A stretch of DNA of 64,000 bases from Channa striata (GCA_033026295.1 CM065180.1:15596023-15660022), one strand, 5' to 3'. Shown: positions 40,001 through 49,833, numbered from the stretch's first letter. The notes: generated from the letters alone by a model not told the origin. Numbers and translations are program-made.

Positions 40001-42559
40001 TAAGGGAGCGTGAAGAGATGTGGATGCTATACCAACACTAAAGAATGTGTGCATTTGTTTTGTGTATGAAGGGATTTCCAGCAAGCAACTTTGAATTTAC
40101 GCGTTTTACCTTTTTTGCATTGTTAGTGATTATTATCAAAGAAGAACTAATACATTTCATTGGTACAAGTAAATAGTTGATTTACTAGATTCAATAGTTG
40201 TACACTCAAACTGAATAAATACAACACACACATCTAAGAAATTGAAAGAACAGCAATCATTGTGTGTATGGATGTAAATGTGAAAATAATCCCACAAAGT
40301 TGTAGAATTTCATTCGAAGCATTTCAGCTTTTCAGCGTTTAACAGCTCAAACTTATGCAGACTAGTACAAAACTCATGCAATAAATTCCTTCCTTCATTC
40401 ATTTCTATAATTTGTTAGGACTGTTTTGATTCAACTTTCAGAACTGATGTTTTGATGTGATGTGATGGAACATAGATATATTTTATACATGTTTTAAATG
40501 TAAACGTGTTTGTATGATACCTTATAATTTAACAGCATCAGTGATTCAATGACGTGACACTTCAAACAGCAGCACTGTTTCACCAGCTTCAACAGAAACT
40601 GACTCATGGGATTTATTGCAGGCACATTGTAAGAGATTGTATTAGTTTTATCATGCAGTATACCTCCACAGTCTAACAGAATATTAGTCATTTTATGTAG
40701 AAAAAATGCTAGAATACTTAGGAATTGGTCTACAAAATTTTTAGAACATTTTTGGGAAAGTCAGTGAAAAAAGGGCAAAAGATTTAATTTTTGGGCATAA
40801 GTGCGTTTGTCGACCTTCTCTTTTTCCTTTGTCGTGACATTGTATTTATGAAGTATAAACCTGGCTGTCCCCATTGTAATAAGACACTGTTTTAAAGCCC
40901 TTAAGGTATGCCATTGTTCATTTCACCCCTGCCCTTTCTGAACGTATTAATCCCATTGCCATGGTCTAATGCCGAAATCCCCAGTGGAAACACCTAAGAG
41001 GACTGGATCTGCATGACCACACAAGATATTTCTGTTTCTCTCTTGCAACGAGCGATATCAAAGGTACAGCCATCAATGCTGAACAGCTAAGAGGAAGTAC
41101 ATCTGTAGGTCTCAGTTGGGACTGTTCAGAACAGGGTTGGCTACTGGCTCTGCAGGTGCTATCTTCTGGAAAGTGATTAGATATCATCACTCTTTCATTA
41201 ACTGAGTATTTCTAGTATCACGTTGACTGTGCAGAGAGAATGGCCCTTTTCATCGGCCATCCCAACAAATGAGCCGTGCTGAAAAGGCCAGGTTAAGGTG
41301 GGAGGGTAATGAAATGAGGGAAAAGTGTGTGTGTATGGGGGGAGTACGAAAAAAAAAAACATGACACCACAGATTTGCAAAAAGTAGAAAAGTTTTCACT
41401 GAGGATAATCACGTACGTGCCAGCTGAGCTTTAGAAATTCACTGTGAGAAATAATCAAATACGGATATAAACACGGGCAGTTGACAGAAACAGGAAGAGG
41501 AAATGGGGAAACACACTGGAGTTTATTTTTAGATTACAACATCGCTGGCGACAACAACAGTCTCATTTTCACCTGATCATAGAAACAGGTAGGAGGTGGG
41601 AGGGGAGGGGAGCTGAATATTCCATTACGTGGAGCAGACCCGGGCACATACAGGTTCTTTGTGAAAGGTGTCTCTGTGTGCAGGCTGAGGTGCCACACTA
41701 ACATCACCCAGACCAGCGGATGGAACTTTTTTTTTGTAGTGGTGCCAGGAAGAGACTGGAGCTGTCAGCCGTTCTGAGTCAGTGCTATGATCCAGACACA
41801 AATGCCCAAGAATCTCTGAAGGAAGACAAATTCACTGCTAATAGCAAGTACATGCTGATGACAACCTGAACATCAACACTGCTCAGAGAAGGATAAATAC
41901 AGTATAGTGACGTGATCAAACAATTGGCAGACGACATTTTCTGTAGTGTGAGCTGTATATTATTCAAATTAATTCACAGTTTAAACAATTAAACAATTTT
42001 AAGCAAGTTTTTCGAGAAACAAACCAAAGATATGCAGCTAACTGATGGTACTGAGCTTCGCTTTCCCCAGTCCTTTTGAAAAACATGCTGCCGCTTAATG
42101 AACCCATTTCCATCAGTGACTGACGCGAGGGCTTTCAGTGAAGTTCCATGGAAACCACGGCGCTTTAGTGTTTGAAGCCTAAAACAATGGCAAAAGATGT
42201 AAAAAAATAGGATGGTGGACAAGGTGGTGGATGGTACAACATGACCTCGCACTAGTATGTAATTTGTCTTTGAACATATTCTTACCCCAAAGTTTTTGCG
42301 TCTTATCCTAAACCACGTTGTCTGTTAACATTACATTACCCTGAAGCTGTTCTCCCTAACAATAACCCAGTTTTGTGTGTGTGCGTAAAGTTTTCTTGTG
42401 ACATCAAATTGAGGCCTAAACAGCGTCCCATCCCCTATTTAATACTGCGTGACGTAACTTTACAATCTCTTTTTCCTAAGATCCCCAAAGTGTTGCGGTA
42501 ATATCAAGTTAATGTTTGCTTACATGAGATAAGTTCTATTTGAATTCATCCTTTGTAAG
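34008..42559. other. Gene-free upstream flank
   Basis: No gene is supported. A cluster of SOX-like words lies at 34044-34124. AT-rich tracts fill 34690-34880, 35380-35600 and 40080-40900; 35850-36200 and 37840-38000 are repeat-free and of mixed composition. A 9-10 C run occurs near 38465. Confidence 0.7.
39480..39800. promoter_or_regulatory. Candidate conserved noncoding element
   Basis: A compact, repeat-free block with words such as GAGCAGACAGATCAAATCAT and CTGCAATTAGATGGAGC. A 145-codon open frame crosses it, but it starts with TTG and resembles no protein I know, so a noncoding element is preferred. Confidence 0.3.
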
Positions 42560-43260
42560 TCATTGTCACCTGCTCTCTGTTGAGCGGACCCCTGTTGAGG
42601 ATACAAGCACATTACCAGCCTCAGCGAAGGCTCAGGTAATGTCATCTAACGTTTTGTCAGCACCATGTCAATGAGCCATTGTCAGTCAAACATAATTATA
42701 GGTCAAGCCTCATTATTGGAGATGCAGGAGAGTGTCCTGAGGAGATCACACTCTGCTTTTATGGCGTTTCCTTGTCATTTAAACCAGCTCACTTCACCTG
42801 AAGGCATGGAATGCACCTTCTAGTCACTCAGCAGAGTTCAATATTCCATGCTTTTTCCAGGCGTGCTGTCAGAAAGGTTGGAAGGTTAACATTTTGGGTA
42901 CGTGGAAGCAGCTTCTCATGGTTGTAACTTTAAAACGCATATTTTACGCTTAGATTTTAATAGTTTGGATTTATGAGCCGTTGCTGCGGTGAAGTTATCA
43001 CACTTTTTGGACTTGAACGATTACACAATTCTGTGTGTCTCCATCCTGGCACATTTTCCCCGTCTATGCCATTTATCATGCATATCACTGCATTCCCAGA
43101 TCAGTGAGCATTTCCTTCCCTTCAGATACAATATCAATGAGTGCCCAAGGTGTTTCGGTTTTAATAGAGGCCAGGTGCAGATAAGACTGAGATTACGGCA
43201 CTATCTCCAGCGGAGGCCGGAGAAAGGAGAAGATATACAAGCAAGCGTGCAGCAGTAATT
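42560..43260. promoter_or_regulatory. Candidate upstream enhancer block with SOX9-dimer-like site
   Basis: This is a repeat-free block 4-5 kb before the sox9 ATG with many homeodomain-like (AATTA, TTATTG) and SOX-like motifs. TCAATGAGCCATTGT at 42668-42682 is an inverted, head-to-head pair of SOX sites with a 3-bp spacer, one base off the ACAATG-N-CATTGT form preferred by SOXE dimers. The second half (43060-43200) is similarly dense in motifs. Upstream enhancers conserved from mammals to fish are known at the SOX9 locus, but I cannot match this block to a named one. The call is inference from composition and position. Confidence 0.4.
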
Positions 43261-46200
43261 ACCACACACTGCTGGTCGCAGGGGTGAAGGCCAGAATGTG
43301 TGTGTTTTTCTTTGCATTTGCATACCCGAGCTCGTCTGATATCTGCGCTGACCTGAAAATGGAGGCGACAACAGCCGGCTCAGTAAATAATTGCGCGGTT
43401 ATCGCTTTGACGACAGCTCGTGCGCGCAGACTATATGTTTCTGTCGGCGTTGTATTGTCCTTGTGGTTCTGACAGCTACTGAGCCCATTCACCAACATGA
43501 CAGCAGAAGATTGATCTGTAATAAAGTGTATTTACAAGAAAGTTGTTTCCAAGCGTCTGCAGCTTTTTTTCCCCCTCTGTCCTATTGGTGAAGCCACTGG
43601 AAGCTGTTGTGGTTTTGCGTGGGATATCAGGGAGGTGTGAGAGAGTCAGAGCAGAGAGTATAAGCCCATCCTTCTGAGGGTGTCAGGGCCTTGATAAGTC
43701 TTGTTTAAACTTTACCCTTTGCAAAATGTCATGTGTCAACAGTTACCCGTGGCCTGAGTGCTTTGAGTCGGTTTGGCACACACCCGGGGGAAGCCCATTC
43801 ACCCACATGAGACCTTCCCTCTCGGAGAGTGAGGGTACGTCTCTGCGACCAAACTGGCGTGTGTGTGAGACCGACATTTTTAGGAATTAACAAACAGACA
43901 GAGGAACTGACGGTGGAAGCGCCCGAAAGGAAAGTTCAGATGTTTGGGCGAGAGGATTTTCTCAGCTCTTGCAGTCCTCCTGCCGTGTCTGGGGCAGTTG
44001 GCACTAGTCGTGGAAAGTCTCAGACAGGTGTTATGTCAGCTGAGAGCAGCCACAGCTGCCCACTTTACCTTTACCACACTATTTGTCACATAGCAAAGTC
44101 TTCTATTTCTTTATGAGTCTCGCAGCAGATAACGATAACACATTTTGCATGATATCTGATCGATCACTACAGAAAGTAAGGCCCAACTCCTGAACAGCAC
44201 CTACGCGTCACATACTGACATTTTAAGTAGCTATTTGGTTAAAATCCTAGTAGGATGCATAGAAACAACCAAAACATGAAAAACATCTGAACTCCAACTG
44301 GAAAAAACACATGATGGATAGCTATTGCCTTACTTAGACAAACAAATCTGAAAGGCGACAACTTCAGCGCTCAGACATCTACTGTACTAACAAACACACT
44401 CAGCACTAAAGGCTTTTAAAAAGAGCGGCGGTCAGCTCAAACATTTGCAGTGGAATCTGAGTGAGCCGGAGAGCTGGAAGACATGATTTGGCAGTTTACC
44501 CTCAGCGTTTGACTCAAAATTTTGACGCCATTGCTCGAAGTCAAGCTGAGAAGTTTCCCAAGACCCGCTCGGCCTGCGAGGGGGGTGTTGCGCGCAAACT
44601 GTGTGAGCCTGGCCCCTCAAGATCTGTGTCTGGACCCACGACCCGATCGAGGGTTTATCAGTCTGTGGGGCACCTGGAACCCTCCAGAACAAGCCCGGCC
44701 GCACCTCTGATGCCTCTGCGTTAGCCACCACCGCTTTTCCTCCTGTGCATGTTAAAACCAGTCGCCTCAAAGACTGAAATCTCTCAAAGGCGACAGTCTT
44801 CATAATCATACATACAACATACCCTCATAAAAGCTGAAGGTTACATCCATTATTCACCTTCTAATACACGACTATGTTCGACCAGGCTGTCGTACGTTGT
44901 TTTGTATTAAAATAATGCAAGCTAAGAGTATCATTCGTCTGTTACTAACTCTTGGTGACGTGTGCTGAGGTATTGGAGAACTTACGCTTTATTGAAGAAA
45001 ATAGCTCAAGGTTTTTGTTCGAGGAGGAAGAATCGAGTTACTTGGACCAGTTAGTAAATCAACATAATTACACGTATCAAGTGGTGATGAAACAAAAACA
45101 CGTTACTTCACATAAGTTTTCCTGTCCCTGCTGCTTGTCTCCAGCTCGAACTTTGGAAGAGCAGCATTTGTAAACTGGATTTCATGCAGTGGCGGGGGAT
45201 CTGACCAGGCGGTCGGCCACAGCGTCCAGTCAACCGGTGAGACGCGGAGCATGACAGAAGGCACATCTGACAGGCATATTAGACCATTTTTAATGAAAAT
45301 GTCAGAAACAAGAAAGACTGAAAGCCTTAAAGTCACAATGCTTCATTATGGAGAAAGATGATCTTTCTGTGGAAAAAAAAATATTCTTTTAGCTATGGAG
45401 GGCACTTTTTTTTATTACAGACACAATTATTGAACAAGTATTATATACCAGCTCATTTTTTAAAGTGGGTTGACAACATTTTGTAAAATAAAGGTACCAC
45501 GTGTTTTTTTTATTTATTAAATGACATATTTTCACAGTTTTCATTTGTCTTACAGTTTTCAAACCTAATAATGATGAATATAAAAGAATATAAATGAATA
45601 AACACTGTAATGGACATAGATTTTACCTGATTTCACCCTATTATCAGATGTAAAATGGCTAAAATTGACTTTTTTTTTAACTTTTTTAGTTAATACAATC
45701 GTCATGTTAAATAATGAATTGATAAATATTTACAAAAGCTGAGACATGTTCCTGGATATGTGGACTCATAACTTACAGTTGGTTTCTAAAATTGAACACA
45801 CTGATTATAGCGACTGACCTCTCTAAACAAAGTGCTCTTTGTCCACGGAAAACAAGCGTTGGAGCAAATCCAGTAAAGTAGATTTTAGTGTAGCAACACA
45901 TTTGTTTTGTAAGAGTTGTTTCATGCGTTTGACTTTGGTGAGAAAGCATTTATTACATGCATTAACTTATATAATCTGTCATGTGTTCACGTCCTTGGCC
46001 TTTATATTAGTAACAGCTAGAATAATAACCACAGCCTCCACCTCCTCCTTCGTCTTCCTATTCTTCTTTTTATTAGTACTACTAGCAGTAGTTGTATAAA
46101 AACACATTACATGTCACACATACATTAATAACAAAATTAAAACAAAACTATTTCAACCAAAAAACGCCATGATAAGATAAATGCTTTGTTACATTACATA

Positions 46201-46920
46201 TGCTCAATATACTTTTCTAATTAGACATGTTTTGTTTAGTCAGATGAACTCAATATTGTTTGGACCAAATCTCACATATAAATGTAGAGCTGGAACCTAC
46301 ATTTGGTGTTTGGTGAAACCCTCTCCCTGTGTTTTCATCGCTGCTGTCCCCGCAGACACGTCCAAGGCTTCCTCCCAAGTTTTTGGACTGCTGTCTCCCC
46401 CTATTGGACAGTGTCCTGATTGTGCTGCTGGTCCACATTCACTGGACGGTCCCTGTGCAACGCACTTTGGACACAGCTGCACAGCAACTACTGAAATACA
46501 CGTGTGAAGCCCTCACTAGTTTTTAATAAAAATGATTTGTTGTATGAACATGCTGTATTTTTTTCTCTCTAACACACACACACTCAACTGACTTTTGCCC
46601 TCACACTATAACACAGGTATAAAATTAATTGGCAAAACAAGGGAATTTAAATTTTCAACATACAAGATGCACTTGGTATATAATTATCATGTGAGGATGC
46701 AAATTCCAGTTTGTCACAATGTGGATTATAACTGTTTTTGTGTTTGATTTGGTTTGGTTTGTCATATATGAAAAACTAAACAGCTGATTTTAGTTAGTTG
46801 AAAGATGAGTTACTTTCTCAGAGGATGAGGTTGTTTTTTAAACCTTTACGTCTTCCCTTCAATTTAATTTTAATGAAAGCAAAGATTATAAGGGGAAAAT
46901 AGTTTTCCTGATGGAGCCTG
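43261..46920. other. Proximal upstream flank of sox9
   Basis: No gene is supported. 43620-43830 is repeat-free with AAGTCTTGTTTAAAC near 43696. 45370-45780 and 46080-46270 are strongly AT-rich. 46300-46540 has an acceptor-like CCCCGCAG and an AATAAA, discussed as a finding. Confidence 0.65.
44430..44760. other. CpG-rich segment, open on both strands, unidentified
   Basis: This 330-bp segment 2.5 kb before the sox9 promoter has several CpGs (GTTGCGCGCAAAC, CCCGATCGAGG). It carries open frames of 125 codons (minus strand, 44432-44809) and 87 codons (plus strand). Neither resembles a known protein. It may be a CpG-rich regulatory element or the remains of a retrocopy. Confidence 0.3.
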
Positions 46921-46960
46921 GCTCTCGCTGTTGTTGACTGCAGCTTTTTCAGAGCGGTCT

Positions 46961-47050
46961 CACGTTACGTCCCCGCCCACCGAAAGTTTCCCCCAATCAT
47001 GTGCCGGCCGTCAAACATAAATCCAGGCATCGCCTCCTGCGTTTCTAGAC
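46961..47050 (+). promoter_or_regulatory. sox9: sox9 core/proximal promoter (CRE-like, GC box, CCAAT, TATA-like)
   Basis: Four motifs lie in order within 65 bp. They are TTACGTC at 46965-46971 (CREB-type half site), CCCCGCCCAC at 46971-46980 (Sp1-type GC box), CCAATCA at 46993-46999 (NF-Y/CBF core), and ACATAAATCC at 47015-47024 (TATA-like). Spacing from the TATA-like box predicts initiation near 47045-47055. Published work on the human SOX9 proximal promoter, recalled without checking, reports Sp1, CREB and CCAAT-binding factor control, which matches these motifs. The start site itself is inferred. Confidence 0.75.
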
Positions 47051-47364
47051 TCTTCAGCAATCGTCAAAGCGCACATCTCCCAGTCATATTTCTGTTCAAA
47101 GTCAAGCATTCGAGAACGATCACTTGCAAGTTGCAGTTTTGTTTGCTGAGTTGTGAAACGTCCAAGGAGCGTCGTGTATTTTTTCTCCTCTCACATTTTT
47201 TTTCTCTTTTACCGGATTCAGCTTTGCCAGTGAAGCCGTGCGCCCTGACGCACGGTCACTGCTCTCCGCGGGCGCAGCGCTTGGATTTAGAAAAAAAAAA
47301 AAGGATTTTCTGACTTTTTTTTTTGTTTTTTTTACTACTAGAAGCTGTTCTTTAATTTTTTCGC
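47048..47364 (+). other. sox9: sox9 5' untranslated region (predicted)
   Basis: About 315 nt separate the predicted start site from the ATG. The leader contains no ATG, so no upstream AUG-initiated reading frame should interfere with SOX9 translation. Its last 80 nt are homopolymer-rich, with a 12-A run near 47290 followed by T runs of about 9 and 8. The exact 5' end depends on the promoter call. Confidence 0.65.
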
Positions 47365-47792
47365 ATGAATCTCCTCGACCCTTACCTGAAGATGACAGAA
47401 GAACAGGAGAAGTGTCACTCTGACGCTCCCAGCCCCAGCATGTCTGAGGACTCCGCAGGCTCGCCGTGTCCGTCCGGGTCCGGTTCGGACACTGAGAACA
47501 CCCGTCCACCTGACAACCACCTTCTCGGGGGTCCAGACTACAAGAAGGAGGGCGAAGAGGAGAAGTTCCCGGTCTGCATCAGAGACGCGGTGTCCCAGGT
47601 GCTGAAGGGTTACGACTGGACGCTTGTGCCCATGCCGGTGCGCGTCAACGGCTCAAGCAAGAGCAAACCTCACGTCAAAAGGCCCATGAACGCGTTCATG
47701 GTTTGGGCTCAGGCTGCACGGAGGAAACTGGCCGACCAATACCCGCATCTGCACAACGCGGAACTCAGCAAAACCCTGGGCAAACTCTGGAG
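47365..47792 (+). CDS. sox9: sox9 coding exon 1: N-terminus, dimerisation domain, first half of HMG box
   Basis: This exon encodes residues 1-142 and two bases of Arg143. It holds the acidic/serine-rich N-terminus (SPSMSEDSAGSPCPS at 23-37), the SOXE dimerisation helix around FPVCIRDAVSQVLKGYDW (68-85), and the first part of the HMG box from K105. A leucine-rich stretch (ELSKTLGKLW, 133-142) matches the nuclear export signal described inside SOX9 HMG boxes. The exon ends CTCTGGAG followed by the donor GTAGGT. A phase-2 split of the conserved KLWR arginine at this point is the typical intron position in SOXE genes. The exon is rich in G+C and CpG compared with its flanks. Confidence 0.96.
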
Positions 47793-49573
47793 GTAGGTTC
47801 GCTTTTCATCCCCAGACACTTTAGCCGTGCGCCTTTACGCGCCTCAGTGGCGCGCAATGTTTTCTGTGTGACCAAATGCACCATCTGCCTGCTGATTCAA
47901 GTTGAACTTTTTTGAAATATTGTTTAGCAGATTGTATTCCTCTTCGATACTGATTATTATTTGCAGTTTGGAGACACTTAACTTTAGCGTGGGTGTATAG
48001 GAAGTGGTGCAGACTCAGAGTAGACTACATAACCTACATAAGTGCTTTTTGCTGATTTTTTTATTATTATACATCAAAACATCTCAGAATTAAAGGGATT
48101 TGTCTTGCTAAGCTGGTGCACGAAAAAGGCTTGTTGTCCACACAATATAGCATTTCATTCAAGAATCATTCTTGAGGTGATTCAGTGGATTTCACTATTG
48201 CACTACTTAATCCATCATACACTGTGCTGGTCTTTGATTGGATGCACTTTAAATATTAATGCACAGTTACCTGCTATTTTCAGATTACTCAACGAGGTAG
48301 AGAAGCGGCCGTTTGTGGAGGAGGCAGAGCGCCTGAGAGTGCAGCATAAGAAGGATCACCCCGACTACAAATACCAACCAAGGCGGAGAAAGTCTGTCAA
48401 GAACGGCCAAAACGAAGCCGAGGATAACGAGCAAACGCACATCTCTCCAAATGCGATCTTCAAGGCGCTGCAGCAGGCCGATTCTCCCGCGTCGAGTATG
48501 GGCGAGGTGCACTCTCCAGGAGAACACTCAGGTAAGACCTGCAAGAGGATAGAAAAAAAGCATTCTCTTATTTTTATTAGTATTTTTTATTTCCAAAGGG
48601 GCATCAATTGCTTGCTCCTTTCGGGTCTCCAGGAGACACCTGTAAATGATAAATCGTTAATGATTAGTGGGTTTTACAAGCTATTATGCAAATACACCTG
48701 TCATTTATAATGCCAGTAAAATCATCATACTGGTATTTCACAAGCTGCATCATTCTGCACATGCATTGTGATCCTAACTCTAACTTTGTTGTCCTTTAAC
48801 CAGGTCAGTCTCAGGGCCCACCAACACCCCCGACTACCCCCAAGACAGATCTCCCGTCCAGCAAAGCTGACCTGAAGCGCGAGGGGCGCCCCATGCAGGA
48901 GGGCGCCAGTCGCCAGCTCAACATCGACTTTGGAGCAGTAGACATTGGTGAGCTGAGCAGTGATGTCATCTCCAACATGGGGAGCTTTGATGTCGACGAG
49001 TTCGACCAGTACCTGCCGCCCCACAGTCACACCGGGGTGACTGGCCCAGCCCAAGCAGGCTACACAAGCAGCTACGGCATCAGCGGCTCCTCGGTCAGCC
49101 AAGCAGCCAGCGTTGGGGCCCACACCTGGATGTCCAAGCAGCAGCAGCAGCAGCAGCAGCAGCACTCTCTCACCACCCTGGGTGGAGGAGGAGAGCAAGG
49201 CCAACAGGGTCAACAAAGAGCCACGCAGATCAAGACAGAGCAGCTGAGCCCTAGCCACTACAGCGAGCAGCAGGGCTCCCCACAGCACGTCACCTATGGC
49301 TCCTTCAATCTGCAGCACTACAGCACCTCCTCCTACCCCTCCATCACAAGAGCACAGTATGACTATTCAGACCACCAAGGTGGCGCCAACTCCTACTACA
49401 GCCACGCCACCGGCCAGGGCTCCGGCCTGTACTCCACCTTCAGCTACATGAGCCCCAGCCCGAGGCCGATGTACACCCCGATCGCCGACACCACCGGGGT
49501 GCCCTCCGTGCCCCAGACGCACAGTCCGCAGCACTGGGAGCAGCCAATTTACACACAACTGTCCAGGCCGTGA
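47365..49573 (+). CDS. sox9: Transcription factor SOX9, complete spliced coding region (3 exons)
   Basis: The coding sequence is join(47365..47792, 48284..48531, 48804..49573), 1446 nt, encoding 481 residues. SOX9 is a nuclear HMG-box factor that bends DNA at ACAAWG-type sites and directs cartilage, neural crest and gonad development. Domains in order: conserved N-terminus from M1; SOXE dimerisation region about 60-102; HMG box about 103-181 with the RPMNAFMVWAQ signature; basic nuclear localisation motif PRRRK at 175-179; middle transactivation region about 267-298 with the EFDQYLPP motif; short glutamine tract 338-345; C-terminal transactivation region about 385-481 ending in QLSRP. Human SOX9 is 509 residues; the difference is mostly the missing mammalian PQA tract. 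The ATG at 47365 is chosen because it begins the family's MNLLDPYLKM start and no ATG precedes it in the predicted 5'UTR. No frameshift or stop is seen. Paralogue a or b is unresolved; SOX8 and SOX10 are excluded by the SOX9-specific N- and C-termini. Confidence 0.97.
47793..48283 (+). other. sox9: sox9 intron 1 (491 bp)
   Basis: The intron runs from GTAGGT to a TTTTCAG acceptor and interrupts the HMG box. It is AT-rich and has no recognised element. If it is retained, the codon after Arg143 is TAG (47794-47796), truncating the protein inside the HMG box. The intron is shorter than in mammals, as is typical of compact fish genes. Confidence 0.95.
48284..48531 (+). CDS. sox9: sox9 coding exon 2: second half of HMG box and linker
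   Basis: The exon is preceded by the acceptor CTATTTTCAG and followed by the donor GTAAGA. It completes Arg143 and encodes LLNEVEKRPFVEEAERLRVQ onward, finishing the HMG box, then the basic motif PRRRK and Ser180 in an RRRKS context (a PKA-type site corresponding to human Ser181). The remainder (HISPNAIFKALQQADSPASS, about 195-214) is a conserved SOXE linker/K2-type region. The exon ends within Gly226. At 248 bp it is close to the mammalian exon 2 size. The linker NEAEDNEQ at 186-193 is the most divergent part and may help to assign the paralogue. Confidence 0.96.
48532..48803 (+). other. sox9: sox9 intron 2 (272 bp)
   Basis: The intron runs from GTAAGA to an ACCAG acceptor preceded by a pyrimidine tract. 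The exon 2 reading frame stays open into it for 59 codons and stops at 48708-48710. A retained-intron transcript would therefore keep the DNA-binding domain and lose both activation domains. No other content is recognised. Confidence 0.95.
48804..49573 (+). CDS. sox9: sox9 coding exon 3: transactivation domains and stop codon
   Basis: The exon begins after the acceptor CCTTTAACCAG and encodes residues 226-481, ending with TGA at 49571-49573. It opens with GQSQGPPTPPTTPKTD, whose T-P-P-T-T-P core (233-238) matches the FBW7 phosphodegron region known in human SOX9. The middle activation domain (DFGAVDIGELSSDVISN, 267-283, through EFDQYLPP, 291-298) is followed by eight glutamines at 338-345. 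IKTE at 368-371 is a SUMO consensus with the lysine at 369. The C-terminal activation region contains TRAQYDYSDHQ, GLYSTFSYM and PMYTPIADT. Its end, QTHSPQHWEQPIYTQLSRP, is nearly identical to tetrapod SOX9. Confidence 0.96.
49139..49162 (+). repeat. (CAG)8 within sox9 exon 3
   Basis: Eight uninterrupted CAG codons encode Gln338-345 directly after WMSK. Mammalian SOX9 has a much longer proline/glutamine/alanine-rich tract at the same place. A pure CAG run is prone to slippage, so its length may vary between individuals or species. Confidence 0.9.
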
Positions 49574-49737
49574 GGAGGCAGCGCGCGGACTGACAGTACA
49601 ACACCCCCACACACACAGACTTCTTTATGTCTGGTGGCCTTGACGCCACCATGCAACACACCCTTCGTTGCCAACAGAAAAACACGACAAAGGACTTTTT
49701 ATAGTACAGAAATATACCTTTGGATTGGCTCACAACA

Positions 49738-49744
49738 GTGCCTT
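49738..49744 (+). promoter_or_regulatory. miR-124 seed match in sox9 3'UTR
   Basis: GTGCCTT is the complement of miR-124 nucleotides 2-8. Repression of Sox9 by miR-124 is established in mouse neurogenesis. Only the seed is visible here; function in fish is inferred. Confidence 0.5.
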
Positions 49745-49833
49745 TTGTATTGGTTGGAATTGTGATTATATTTTTTTAGATATGTTTAAAGAAATCCTCT
49801 GTGAGGACATACTGGTTATAAATATTTTAGTAT

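Noticed and set aside
34369..42470. Shared word GTGACGTAACTT-ACAATCT at about 34368 and 42451
   Set aside because: About 20 bases match with one difference, but the flanks are unrelated. A single match of this size can arise by chance in 64 kb, so I do not call it a dispersed repeat.
47238..47423. Possible upstream reading frame in the sox9 leader
   Set aside because: It begins with GTG, not ATG. No ATG occurs in the predicted 5'UTR.
48042..48710. 222-codon continuous frame across exon 2
   Set aside because: It is the true exon 2 frame with intron 1 and intron 2 read-through at both ends. Consensus splice sites and SOX9 homology fix the exon as 48284-48531.
48725..49318. 197-codon minus-strand open frame antisense to sox9 exon 3
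   Set aside because: It is a shadow of the codon-biased coding strand; the leucine run is the complement of the CAG tract.
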